Positions 46,146 through 57,766 of a stretch of DNA of 64,000 nucleotides are shown one piece after another (position 1 is the stretch's first letter; each line of letters begins with the position of its first letter). Origin of the DNA: Hysterangium stoloniferum (taxonomy: Eukaryota; Basidiomycota; Agaricomycetes; Hysterangiales; Hysterangiaceae); assembly GCA_015178975.1 (NCBI GenBank), contig WHVD01000239.1, forward strand, positions 38,011 through 102,010, read 5' to 3'. Below the pieces are notes generated by a model. That model saw nothing but the letters and a program-made list of their open reading frames with translations, was not told the DNA's origin and made no database searches. A program made the translations under genes and the position numbers.

Positions 46146-46745
46146 TGGGACATCTATCCTAAAGAGGGGAGCAATGACTATGCCATGGTAAACCCACACA
46201 ACTTGAAACCCATTTTCATGACCACATCAGTCCGCATGACTTTCCTCATCCATCCCATTGTCTGTGGAATTATCATTATGGATATTGAGAAGTTACATCA
46301 AGATATTCTATCAGCAATTCCACTAGACCCAATAACTAAAGCAAACCTTGACAATCCCATGGATCCCAGTCAACCCCAGTGGTATCTCGATCAGCATGGT
46401 TTCATTAGACTTGATGATCATATCTATGTACCAGCCACCACCTCAGGATTCTCCAGTACAAACATGACCATCCACTCTCGGGACATTTCGGGTTCAACAA
46501 AACTCTATCAATAATAAGAAGAAAATATACTTGGCCCAGACTCTGAGGATTCGTTAAGCACTATTATAAATCTTGCATTACTTGTCCACACTCTAAATCA
46601 CAGCAACACAAACCATACAGCCTTTTGAAACAACTCCTGGTACTGGAATACCCATGGAATTCCATCTCTATGGATTTCATTGAACACCTACTGGACTCTG
46701 AAGCCTTTTCCGCCATTCTAGTTGTTGTTGACAGATTCTCAAAAC

Positions 46746-46995
46746 TGTTAAAGGTATAGAAAAGAATTGACCCAGCCTGGGATTGAACCAAGGACCTCTG
46801 GCTTTATATAAGCAGTGCTCTTAACCACTGAGCTACTGGACCTATTGGTCTAGTGAGATATAATGATTATATATACATATTCTATAGGTCCTTCTGATGC
46901 TACTTGGGACTTATACAGTCACATCTGGACTGATGCCAACTAGGGACTTATAACAGCTTGAACATTCAGTAGATATTGTATTTCCAAATCTAACA
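46746..46995 (-). mobile_element. 250-bp LTR-like element carrying a tRNA unit (copy 2)
   Basis: TGTTAAAGGTATAG to CAAATCTAACA, with AAAAC at 46741-46745 and 46996-47000. It is the inverse of 6307-6562, differing at a few percent of positions and by small indels. It interrupts the integrase frame of the Ty3 element between FSKLLK and VYFIPTHDT, so it is younger than that element. Confidence 0.9.
46768..46842 (-). tRNA. tRNA-like sequence, copy 2
   Basis: Identical over all 75 nt to 6466-6540, with the same box A and box B, while flanking parts of the element differ. The anticodon loop is irregular; the amino acid cannot be assigned. Confidence 0.6.
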
Positions 46996-47521
46996 AAAAC
47001 AAGGTATATTCATTCCCACCCATGATACCATCACATCCATGCAGTTAGCAGAACCTTTTATTATCAATGTATTTTCCAAGCACGGAGTTCTGTCCCACGT
47101 AACTTCCAATCAAGGATCAGAGTTTGTATATCACTTCTTTAGATCCCTCAGGAAATCCTTGTACATGAAGTTACACTTCACATCCGGACATCACCCAGAA
47201 GGTGACGGACAAACTGAGCGTGTCAATCAGACATTGGAACAATATCTCCACGTGTATTGCAACTATCAACAGGACAATTGGAAATCCCTGTTGCCACTTG
47301 CATAATTTGCTTACAACAATGCACCCTCGGCGACTACTGGCATTTCCCCGTTCTTTGCAAATAAAGGATATAATCCAAATATTACAGTACATCCAAAATA
47401 AAATCTCACCTCTGCCCATGCTCAAAAGTTCATCACGAACCTCCACAAGCTCCATGAGGAACTCTGGACTGCAATAACATCCACCCAAGAGCAATATCAG
47501 CATTCAGCAGACAAACACTGG

Positions 47522-48164
47522 TGTGAAGAGTCGATAGATTCTGACCACTCGATATATGACGAATAGTATTTATTCAACTACTATTATTAAGTATTGACTG
47601 TCCAGTACAATACAGTAGATTACTAGACTGATAGTACTAGTAAAGAGATGCACTACACGTCACAAGAGCAACTGTACAGTTGCTCGTGACGACGAGGACA
47701 GGAGAAAAGAAGAGTTGACCTTTACGGTACAACTTGTAACTAGAAGTAAGAGAGATAGTCAGCGAAAGACTGAATATCTAGGGTAGAGATATAGCAGTGC
47801 GAGTCGACTATAGTGTCGATGAGCGCAAAGACTTGGGAGTGGGACTCAACCCTCGCGGTTTGAGTCCAAAGACTATTAGTATGCAAGAAAACACTACCTT
47901 TATAGGTAGCTGAGATGTTACCCTTGACACCTCTCACTATTCGACGTCGGGGCCGTTACAAGGTGGTGTCTGCTGGGTAAAAAAGGTGTCTCTCATTTGG
48001 CGCCCAAGAGTGCCCATAGATATACACAAGACTTCAAACTAAGAAATACGGGTATGCTCGAAAGATATAGAGAGTTAAAGAAAAGAAATAAAAACTAGCT
48101 AATAAAGTACAATAATATGTATATTATTCCACAGTCCAATCATGATATATGCATACCCTTCACA
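47522..48164 (-). repeat. 3' LTR of nested Ty3
   Basis: 643 bp, TGTGAAGAGTCG to CCCTTCACA. It differs from the 5' LTR at only about 15-20 positions. Confidence 0.95.
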
Positions 48165-48176
48165 GTGCCCCCCAGT

Positions 48177-50340
48177 TCGAAGGGATGTGCTATACAAGGT
48201 GTCAAAGAGCATCTGGGATGCCACCCCAAGCTTCCTGTGAGGATCCCCCAAGGTCCAAAATGATGTTTCCCCATTGTTCCCTTTTTACTCTGAAGGACTC
48301 AGCTATTCTCGCCTGAGCCAAATCACTAGAATCCCTGTGCAAGGAGTCGGCCCAGTGTCTGTAGGCCTTCTCTCTGCAACGAATGACTGCGCGGACACTA
48401 ACCGGCAGAGCAGAAATCCATGTGAGAAGAGGAGCATTGGGGAGGGGAAATGAAGATGCGGGTAGCGGGGCAGGAACATGTGGCTGCATAGTGGAGGACA
48501 CTCGCTGAGTCTGGGGGCAGACAGTGGGGTTCCACTATGATATGCCGGAACATACAGAGTTTAATCTCCTGAGCTGCTCACGCAAAGTTCTCCCCCTCTG
48601 TGGGATCCTCAAAGGAGAGATAGAAGTCCTCCATTATCTCAGACAATGGAGCAAGACCGCGACAACCCTTAAGGCTCCCTTGAAGGACCAGTTGCTGCAG
48701 TACCGGCACTAGCTGCAATAGTACCCTTCCAACAGGAAACTGTTCGGAAGGGTAGTTGACAGCTACTCGCATCCAGAAAGTGGTGGAGATGAGCTCGGTG
48801 GGGGGAAGCAAGCTGTCAGGGACGGGAATAGGGGATCACTCTGGGAGAGGAGTGGTGGCCTTCTGTATCTCCTTTGCCTTTCCGCTCATCGTGGGAACGA
48901 TGACGTCCAGTGTAAGAGGGTCCAAATTGATGTCCATTTGCCCTTGTGGAAGGTCGTGGATAGGGCTACCTAAGGACATGCAATATGAATATAGAGAGTC
49001 GGGAGGGATAGCCGGTGACAGCGGAAGTGGGGTAGGGATCGGTATAGCCTTTGGGGAAGGAGGTAGACGAGGCGCTAGAATCGGGGCTGAGGGAGTGTGT
49101 GCAGGGTGGAGGATGGGACGGTTGACTAGGGTGATGACCCCTCCATACTTTGGATGATGGTTTCCGCATTTGTCATTGGTTGGTGTCGCTGGTTACAAAG
49201 TGAACTTTCGAGGGGAGGAGGAACCCTTTGTGACAATCCTCTCCCAGATATCAGACACTATACGCATCATTCCTATCCTCATCTTCCTCCTCATCCTTAT
49301 CCGGGGAAAAATCGATTGGTCCCCTATGATATCCCTTTTCTCGTGGGGGCAGTGCTTGACCATCCCCTCAGGTAAGGATTATTCATCGCAACTTAATACA
49401 CTGGAGTAGTTCCCAGTCATAGAAGATGGTACCCTCCTTTTCTTTCCAGCTCTTGGTTCCCGTCATTCTAATGCAAGGCATCCCACCCTCGCTATCATCT
49501 GTCTCTGCAAAGTTGGCCCATTTCTCTCCCGGGGGGGAAGGATTGGCACGGAGGCTCTGTTTCCAAATCGTACTCTGTCCTCACGCCACTGTCGCTTGGA
49601 GGGGACTCCTTCTCTTGCTCCCCTTGCCTCCTGTTGACTTCTATACTCAGCGCATCTTTCTCTTTTGCGGGTGAGCCTCCTTGCATTATGTTCTTCCATA
49701 AACGTTTCCTGCCTCCGCATAGTAGCAGCGACTTCCTCTGATGATGGTCTGAAGGAGTGCCCTAACGGCTTACTCCAATCAGTACCGCTATCTCCCCTCG
49801 GCTCAGCACCAAAGGAGAAAGTCAACAGGGGGGTTGGTCCTAGGGTACCCCAATTGCTCTCGACATTGTCTGTACGAGGCGTGCAGGTGATGAATCCCCC
49901 ACCGGTCATGGATGTACTGGCTATTGGGGCCTGCAGGACCTTTTTAAACTTAGGGAGGACTTGCTTGTTTTGTTGGAATGGGAGCATCATAGCACGGCAA
50001 GGTGGTGAAGTTGAAAGTAGAGGGAAGAGCTGTAGATAGGTGAAGGATGTGGTATGAAAGATAAAGAAAATTTATGTGAATTTATGTGTACTTTTTTATA
50101 TATATATTGGATTGAAACTCTGCTTGGTTGGTCGTTAAATGAGATTCATTAATTGTGGCTGGGTTTTGGGTAAATGTGTCCACCACCAATGAGTGGTTGT
50201 CCCAACTGACCGGAAGGAGAGAAAAAATGAAAGAGAATAAAAGCCAATGAGATGGCTCACTGAACGACTGAGATGTTTCTGAAAGGAAGTTACAAAAGAA
50301 ATGGAATAAATGATAGAATAGATAATTCCTCGAGCGCATA
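48177..50340 (-). other. Extra 3' region of nested Ty3 (accessory ORF remnant)
   Basis: It lies between the chromodomain stop and the polypurine tract. Minus-strand frames include 49463-49990 (175 aa; basic/Arg-rich, EEHNARRLTRKRERCAEYRS) and 48202-48501 (99 aa; RAVIRCREKAYRHWADSL, then WGGIPDAL), with proline-rich pieces between in changing frames. The last ~25 codons are echoed in the remnant at 38210-38309, so the region existed in the common ancestor of two element families. No known domain. It may have been a third ORF. Confidence 0.5.
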
Positions 50341-50347
50341 TATTCTG

Positions 50348-52168
50348 TTAGATTTTGAACAGTGCCTTGTATGCCCTCAGAAGTGCCGGAGTGTTTCTGA
50401 GGTTAGTAGTACTATTTAACCACAAATCCTCTTCAGGTCCATAACCTTTCCAGCACACCCTAAATAGCAGATGATTTCGCTGTTTTCTATGTTCAACAAT
50501 AGCTTCAACCTCATATTCTTCATGATCTGGTTTCAACTCTCTTAGGTTCTCAAGTTGGGGTCTTGGACCGAGGTTGAGAGGAGAGGGTTGATATTTCCGT
50601 AGATGGTCCCAGTTAATGACTGGATGCATCGGATACTCCAGGGGAATCTTAAGCCTAAATACTTGAGGGTTCAGTTTCTCAAGGACCTCGAACAGTCCAA
50701 TCCATCTTTGTATTAGTTTCTTCCCAGTTCCCTTGACTTCCACCAGTTCGAGGGAGTGGGGGTTCACCAATACGAGGTCTCCCTCGGAGATATCTTCTAC
50801 AGATCTTTGCTTCTTGTTATATGCTCGTGCTTGAATCTCTTGGGCTCAAGCGATTGAATCCCACGCCATCTGCCAATGATTTTCTAGTTCAAGAATCCAT
50901 TGGTCAGCCATAGGGCTGTCTGATAGTTCTCTAGGAACTAGGGGTTCATCACCTCCTAGAACTCGAGACATTCCTCTCGGGAGGTATCCCATTAATAAGA
51001 AGGCCGGAGCGTAGTTTGTGGAACTGTGAACGGTTGAGTTATATGTGTGGACAACCACCTCAATCCATTGGGACCAGCTCTCCTTAGCAGAAGCACAATA
51101 GGCTCAAAGCATCTGTTCTATGGTCGCATTCATATTCTCCATTTGTCCATCCGTCTGGGGATGATGAGCTGAAGATACCGCAAGGGTGGTACCATAAATC
51201 TTACAGACTTCCTGCCAGAACCTGCAGGTCCATCTCTTGTCCCGATCACAGATTATTCAAGAGGGCAGTCTGAAGGGGCTGGCCACCTGTTTGACAAATA
51301 TTCATGCAAATCCTTCAGCCATAAGGTTCAAGAAAGTAGGTATTGTAATAGCGAAACACGTCAATTTATCAACGGCGATGAAGACTGTGGAATACAAATC
51401 CTTTCCTGAGTCAGGTAGTCCAGTGATCAAGTCCATAGAAACTACTTTGAAAGGCCTAAAAGGTATGTCGGCAGGTCTGAGGGTTCCTTGACGAGCGGTG
51501 CAATCGACTTTGGTCTTTTGGCAGATGTCGCAGGTACGTGCATACAACATGCAATCTTGCAGCATTTTTGGCCAAAAGAACCGGTCTTTCATCAGCTTGA
51601 ACAACCACTGACCTCTGGTGTGTGCTCCCTCAAAAGGGTTATCATGTACCAACCTTAAGATAGAGTTAGTCATGGTACTGGGCACACAGACTCGACTTTT
51701 CCAGTCCGAGTCACGAAAGTACAGGAGTCTGTTTGCTCCCACAAAGTAGTGAGAATGAGTAACAACTGCATTGGGTGAAGGGGTATCTAGAGTGTAGAGA
51801 TTCCTGAAAAGGGGGTCTTTCGAGTATCCCTCTAGAAATTTCTTTATGTATCCCTCCTCAATACTGATTAGCAGCTGAGGATGATGCAATGCAAAGTCAG
51901 ACTCGTCTTCCTGATTGTCCCTTACTGCGTTATGAGAATCCCATTCTGACTGTCAGACCTTTTGAGTTGCTCTGAAAGGTTCCATAGAATCATGTATGAT
52001 AGAAAAGACCGCCTTCTTAGCAGGTTCGTCCTTCCATAGATTTTCCTCAGTACTCTTGTCCAGAGAGGTCGAGGTGATAGCTTGCAAGTCATCTCTAATA
52101 GGGCTCATGAAGGCTGGTACCTGAGGGAGTCTGGATAATGGGTCCACATTGCTGTGAACTCTTCCTGC
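50348..52168 (-). pseudogene. Integrase and chromodomain of nested Ty3
   Basis: One frame with a handful of stops. H2C2 zinc finger: HDNPFEGAH...CMLYARTCDICQKTK. Core: VVSMDLITGLPDSGKD (first Asp), IICDRDKRWTCRFW (second Asp), HHPQTDGQMENMNATIEQ (Glu region). C-terminus: HSLELVEVKGTGKKLIQRW and a chromodomain YEVEAIVEHRKQRNHLLFRV with WKGYGPEEDLW. The chromodomain lacks frame breaks. The stops (about 51316, 51256, 51103, 50847) are TGA where relatives have Arg. Confidence 0.92.
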
Positions 52169-53239
52169 TCAGTGTAAAATCTCGAGACCTGGAAATGCAG
52201 CGTATATCACCCCCCATGCGGCTAGTCGATGATTAGTGTTCTCGTACGATCTAGCCCATTGCAGAGCTGCACCGTCTGTAATGAGTAGAACATGTTCACC
52301 TTCAATGAAGGGTTGGAAGTGGACTAGTCCCTCCTTTGCTGCTAACGCTTCCTGTTCAGTAGCAGAATAGTTACGTTCAGCACTTTTCAGCATGCGATTC
52401 CAATATGGAATGACTCGTTCAACGGTAACTTCAGTCTCCTCGAAAGTGGGTCCCCATGAGTCCGACCACTCAATCTCGGGCTGTTTGGTTTTATACCGAT
52501 GAACAAAGGATGGCACATCCTGTGCACGGTCGAAAGCTAACTTGGCTTGGGCATGGATTTTAGTGTCCATCAAGTCTCCTAAAGCCATCTTCTGGACTTG
52601 TTGGAGACAACAGCCTAAGGCAAAATCTGAAGTGTCCGTATACAGCCAATAGGGCATCCCACTAACTGGATGTCCCAGCACTGGTGCTGGTCCTAGTGCG
52701 GCTTTAACATCCTCATAAGCTCTGACATGTTCAGCGGTCCATGTCCAGGGTGTTCCCTTCTTTAGGAGCGAGAATAAAGGGGACACCATCCATGAATAGA
52801 ATGGTATATATGCCGAAAAGTAAAGGACCATCCCAAGGAACTGTTGCAGTTCAGAAACTTTAGTGGGTGGGGCCAGTTCCAATATAGCGTGAACTTTCTC
52901 TTGGTGGGTCGAGAAACCCAACCTGGATACTTTATGACCCAACAACAAGATCGAATTATATCCGATAAAACATTTCTTGGGAGAGAGAGTGATGCCGGCT
53001 GAAGCAATAGCGCCGAGCACCTGATTTAGGTGAAGCAGATGATCATCCCAATTCTTAGAGAATATTACTATGTCGTCGATGTAAACCAAACAAAAGATCC
53101 ATAGGTAGGGTGCTAAAACCGTTTGCATAACGTGCTGAAACGTGGAGGAACCGTTTCTAAGCCCGAACGGCATCCTTTTAAATTGCCACAGCCCTCTGTG
53201 AGATCTGAAGGCTGTTTTGGGCTTATCATCCTCTAACAT
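52169..53239 (-). pseudogene. Reverse transcriptase (3' part) and RNase H of nested Ty3
   Basis: 356 codons open. RT motifs: TAFRSHRGLWQFKRMPFGLR and catalytic YIDD (CLVYIDDIVIFSKNW). RNase H: LYTDTSDFALGCCLQQ, ERNYSATEQEALAAKEGLV and LLITDGAALQWARSYENT. The frame is continuous with the protease/RT frame upstream except for one stop at 53237-53239 (TAA, probably from CAA in ...FTQ-L-Q-MLEDDKP). Confidence 0.92.
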
Positions 53240-54619
53240 TTATAATTGAGTAAATCCAGCTAACACGTCGAAAGAAGAGAGGATGTTTGACCCCGACAGC
53301 ACTTGCATGATCTCCGATTGACGTGGTAAAGGGAATTCATCTGGAACAGTGAGATGATTGAGTTTCCAGTAGTCAATGACCACCCGTGGTTTACCATTGT
53401 GATATACTACAAAAGCCGGCACCCCCCAGGGACTTTTAGACGGCTTGATGACACCCTGTTCGAACCAGGTATCCATTTGCTCATCTATAACTCTCCTATT
53501 GGCAGGGGAAGAGGGGAACATAGGCATGGAGGTGGGCTGGGTGCCCTCTTTCAAGAGGATAGGGACTCTGCATTCCACTTGCCCTAACCGTCCGTTGACT
53601 CTGAAAGCCTTAACGTTCTCAGTCAAAACTGATCTGAGACGTGGCAGAATTTCCGTTGGTATATCTGGTCCCAAATTGACCAGCTTGTGGAGATCCTCTG
53701 AGGCCAGCTTCTCATTATCAGCCACCGTGGCCGTCTTAGGACTGGGCAGTTCGAAATTGTCTGCAATCTCTGGTTCGACAGGTAGCTTAGGCCTTTCTGA
53801 GGCGGATTGACAGTCCTCCTCAAGTTGAGAGAGACTTTCGATAAGGTGTGCAATCTTGGTCGCACCGGCTGCCATTAAATCCTTCTCCTTAAGTGACCTG
53901 GGCTTGTGAGCCCAACGAGTGGGGTCGTGAATTATCCCGATTGTCTCCCCTCGTCGGATAATCTTAGGGGTTAACGACAGATTGGCCAAGGGTACTGACA
54001 CGCTATTCCTTGAAATTGCTGTGATTGGAGTGGCTAATATGGAACTGTCCTCATTTTGTAATACGATTCCTTCAACGATCCACTCCTCGCCCATTAGGTC
54101 CTCGACAAAAATAGGCACTAGTCTGGCTGACTCCGGATCAATGGTGCAGTCTTCCAAGACTTGTGCAACTCTTTCAGTATGCACGCCTTTATCAGGAAGA
54201 GAGATGAGCTTGGGTTGCTCCTTCAGATGTTTCCCAAAAGGGGCCTTGTTGATGGTGAAGGTCAAATGTTGAGGTTCCTTGGAAGAACTGGCTGGAATAA
54301 AACCCTGTCGTCCTGGGAGAATAAGCCTAGATCCCAACAGCTGATCTCTTAGGGTACCAATTTTGTAGTTAACATGGAAATCTTCTCCTAAGAGAATTGG
54401 CACCGTCATTCCTCTAACAACATAAGTTTCCGCCGCGAACTTCAGTAAAATGCCACTGTCGTCCTCCAGGTAAATAGGAATATTAACATATCCTATGACC
54501 TTGGCATTACCCGTGAGCTGGATTAGACGTAACTTGAGTCCCTGTTTCAACTTATACTGGCCCTGCAGCCCTTTGTAGAATTCCTCCGATATGAGGGAAA
54601 GATCCACTCCCGTGTCCAT
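53240..54619 (-). pseudogene. Protease and RT N-terminus of nested Ty3
   Basis: 459 codons. Retropepsin active site MDTGVDLSLISEEFYKG near the start; VPILLGEDFHVNYKIG downstream. RT start: FEQGVIKPSKSPWGVPAFVV, then KPRVVIDYWKLNHLTVPDEF and FDVLAGFTQL, where the stop follows. In the usual family sequence the RVVIDY-W is R-K; otherwise motifs are intact. Confidence 0.92.
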
Positions 54620-54687
54620 TCTGACTTTAACGTGTTCGGGCGAATCAGGAGTTCCTACATGACTGAAAACATGGAGCGCTGCAACTC

Positions 54688-55200
54688 CTATGCTAGAGTA
54701 GCCACTGGGGGGTCCTGTTTTCGATAAAGGATCGTAGTATCCTCCTTCATCAGTTGACTGGGATGAGGGTATTGGATTCGAGGCCTCCTACATTTCTTGC
54801 GCAGGGACAGGCTTACGCTCCTGCACTCACTTCGACAAGGAATATGTTTCAAGGGGGAATCCAATGCTGGATCGCTGTCACTGTCCTCCAAATCTGAGTC
54901 ATTGTACGGTAGTAAGTTGGGGGGGTTTCCAGGATCAAACGGGAATGTGTCAATGTCAGCTCCAGGTGAACAGAGTGAGTCCGAGCTGATCTGCTCGTGA
55001 TAACCCTGAGTCTGACAGTGGTTCTTGGTCAGGCCTTCAAGGTCCTGCCGGTGTGCACTCAACCGATCTCCCTTTTCGAAGAAATCTGCAGTGAGTATGG
55101 ATACGTAGACCTCAGACGGAAGAGTTTCACCAGTTGTTCGATTTTCCTCCCTTACTAAATTGTCTCTGGCTCGGGGTGCATAAATGGGAACAATAGTCAA
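54688..55200 (-). pseudogene. Gag-pol junction region of nested Ty3
   Basis: 170 codons in the gag frame, after the gag stop at about 55222. Acidic, proline-rich (PYNDSDLEDSDSDPALDSPL). No known domain. Probably a spacer between gag and protease. Confidence 0.6.
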
Positions 55201-55224
55201 TTCATCATCAGAGCTATTTACTTG

Positions 55225-56532
55225 TCATTGTATAGATAGTCCATGAACTGCCTCATATAACCTTTGCTCCTCAGCTTCCTCCGACATATCCTGTGCGGAG
55301 CATTTGTTGATAGAGACATAATGAGACATCTTGCCAGCGTGGGGGCAATCTATCTTGAAATGCTCCAGACTTCCACATATCCAACATTCCTTGGTGGGTT
55401 TGACTGAGCTCTTCTTGTTACTCCTCTCAAAGAACATTTTTCCATGACGCTTTCCCTGCATTGGGTTAGCGGTGTCAGGGACGATCCTTCTCGTCGAGCC
55501 TCTCTTGTTAGTCTCACTGACGAGAGTATGGTTAGGTGAAGAGAGGTCATCGGTGGCCCTAAAATCCAATTCCTGACCCTCTGTTAACATTACGTGCGGT
55601 TTCTGGAACCTGTAACGTTCCCGGTGCATTTGGACCCAAGTGTTAATCAGAGCTTCTTGCAGGTTATTAGCATAAGTATGCAAACTCATGATGTCGTCGA
55701 TGGGTTGTCCTTGAAGAAGGTAGAGCCATTCTGTAGGCAGCATGCGAATGAGTCTGTGTGTTTCATCCCCTCTGTCTTGGTGGAACCCGTACAGGAAATG
55801 ATAGAGTTTAACTCTCTGCTGGATATAGTGAACGGGTGTCTCACGATCGTGACCGGCTTGTCGAAATTTCATAGCTTCCCATTCTAAGGCCAAGGATTCA
55901 CGCCAGTGAGTTCCAAGCAATCCTTCCACAATGCCCCAAAGAAACGACCCATGAGATTGACTGAATTCAGTACGATGCTCACGGTCTAGGGTGCTCCACC
56001 AGACCTTAGCATTCCCCGTGAGTCGTCTTGGCAGAGCAACTCCTAACAGCGCACTCAAAGAGTCTGATACCTCTGCGAGACTCATGATGTCCATGATGTA
56101 ATCCAGGGCCTTGGATTGGGCTCTGTCGTATTCAGGGAGGTCAGACCATTTGATCTTAGTGTTGTTGGTGTTAAGAGTGATCTTCTTGTCCTTAGGTAAG
56201 TCATCAATAAGTGCACTAACTTGAGACCGCATCGGAGTTCGAAAGGGGGTATTAGGCACTCCATTGTGGCGCTCCCCACGTCCTGAGTTCCCTCCCCGGT
56301 CTGAAGTATTTGAACTCCCAGATGAATCGCTAGGGGGTCCTCCTGATGGTAAGAAAGGATTCAAAGTGATTGGCAGAGAATGGCGGGGACCGTCTGAGTT
56401 CAGCGATCCTCGACCAGCAACTGGGCCAGCTATACCTTCAGTGAATGCTGTAGAGAAGGACAGTCGACCCTTGCTGGCGACCGATTGGTTTCTGGCAGTG
56501 GTCACCTCATTCCCAAAGTTAGGACTGTTCAA
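55225..56532 (-). CDS. Gag with CCHC zinc knuckle, nested Ty3
   Basis: 435 codons uninterrupted. The capsid-like middle includes WWSTLDREHRTEF, then HWRESLALEWEAMKFRQAGH, TPVHYIQQRVKLYHFLYGFH and RLIRMLPTEWLYLLQ, typical of Ty3 gag. The zinc knuckle is CWICGSLEHFKIDC (C-x2-C-x4-H-x4-C). The N-terminus is Ser/Gly/Asn-rich. This is the only major frame of the element without a stop. Confidence 0.8.
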   Translation of the reverse strand: MNSPNFGNEVTTARNQSVASKGRLSFSTAFTEGIAGPVAGRGSLNSDGPRHSLPITLNPFLPSGGPPSDSSGSSNTSDRGGNSGRGERHNGVPNTPFRTPMRSQVSALIDDLPKDKKITLNTNNTKIKWSDLPEYDRAQSKALDYIMDIMSLAEVSDSLSALLGVALPRRLTGNAKVWWSTLDREHRTEFSQSHGSFLWGIVEGLLGTHWRESLALEWEAMKFRQAGHDRETPVHYIQQRVKLYHFLYGFHQDRGDETHRLIRMLPTEWLYLLQGQPIDDIMSLHTYANNLQEALINTWVQMHRERYRFQKPHVMLTEGQELDFRATDDLSSPNHTLVSETNKRGSTRRIVPDTANPMQGKRHGKMFFERSNKKSSVKPTKECWICGSLEHFKIDCPHAGKMSHYVSINKCSAQDMSEEAEEQRLYEAVHGLSIQ

Positions 56533-57689
56533 GACTCCTTCAAACGCAATGCGAGAATGATGCTCTCCCTGGGAGGCACTGAGCCGGATTCCATCACGAT
56601 TTGTCTCTCAATCTCTGTCTTGTTCAAAAGTCGACGTGGCTGAGGTTGATGAAAAGGAGCACAGACCTCAATCCTCTTTTCCTGAAGACATTCTATCACC
56701 TGCATCCTCATGTCCAGCGGAAAATCCTCCAATATCACGGGACGGTTGAGAGAATATAGGAAACGAGTATCAGGAGACCCATTTAGATTGCAAACGAACG
56801 AATTAGTCGTGGAGAGAGGCGAATCGGGGACCTGAATCAAGTCATTATATGTAAGGGAGGAGTACCTCTAAAACCATTTTATCGAGTCTTCTTTGATTTC
56901 GCTTCAGCTGACCTCTTAAAGTGAAGTATGCAAACGATAGATTCGGCGTGACTCCATTGAGAGACTCCTCCAACATGCGAATGTACATGTACTGGTAGTC
57001 AACCGTAGGCACGACGTGATCTCCACCGAGCAGGACGTGTAGGATTTGCAACGCATCATCATGCGTACGAAGTGCTTCAAGGAATAGAGAGAACACCTCC
57101 CACTTGAGAATCCTTCTTCCTCCCTCCATGGCGGTTGTGACCTCGTTCGACCATTCAGGAATCGATCGGGTCAAGTCCTCAAGGTTCCCTGGTCACATGA
57201 ATAAATCACGCACCGATAAAATTGCCTGATAGTGACCTAACCAAACTGCTACAGTCACTGGTAAAATGGGGTAATCCGTATTGTATTCCTCCACAAAAGG
57301 AGTAACCTGGTCCTCGGAGATTCGATCGGTGTAGTACATGTCCCATTGCAAGTCGATGGGCTGAGCGTAAACCATATGTCCTCCGAGGAACTGCTTAAGG
57401 ATAACCTGTCTCAAAGGGAATGTGAGAATGGGCTCGGGTGCTCGACTAGACTCAATGTTGGCTCCAGGGGTGTTCAACTGCATTCCTCGGGTGGATCGGG
57501 GGGAATGTTCGTTGACGATCCAGCTACTACTCCCAAGGGATCCTCCAGAGGAGCTGATCCTTGAAACGTCGACGAGGACTTCCTCAAAGTGACATTATGG
57601 GGTGGTTCTAAATTCGCAGATTTTTGACGAGGCATGGAACTACTCGGAGTTGATGAAGACCTCGGTGTTTGATTCTTGCCCATAGTCAT
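56529..57689 (-). pseudogene. Upstream ORF region of nested Ty3
   Basis: Four open pieces: 57474-57689 (Ser/Thr-rich), 57193-57483 (96 aa), 56845-57174 (109 aa) and 56529-56840 (103 aa). The middle two share a frame with gag and are separated by one TGA. I do not recognise a domain. Together with gag this may have formed a long N-terminal Gag extension, or a separate small ORF. Confidence 0.55.
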
Positions 57690-57766
57690 TCGTGTGTCTG
57701 AGTCTTAGTAGTCAAATAATAAAATCTTTCCTCATAGGAAAAGAACGGTCTGGCCCGGATCACCAC

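Larger units (their letters stand above)
46184..47521 (+). pseudogene. Ty3 integrase, N-terminal and core (5' part)
   Basis: A zinc-finger region with degenerate His/Cys spacing (YKSCITCPHSK-like, near 46560), then the core: ISMDFIEHL, VVVDRFSKLLK, then after the LTR-like insertion GVLSHVTSNQGSEFVYHFFR and HHPEGDGQTERVNQTLEQYL. It is cut at 47521 by the nested Ty3 element; the reading resumes at 58414. Confidence 0.85.

Noticed and set aside
49154..50039. Plus-strand ORFs in the nested Ty3
   Set aside because: They are shadows of minus-strand element sequence and have no recognisable domains.
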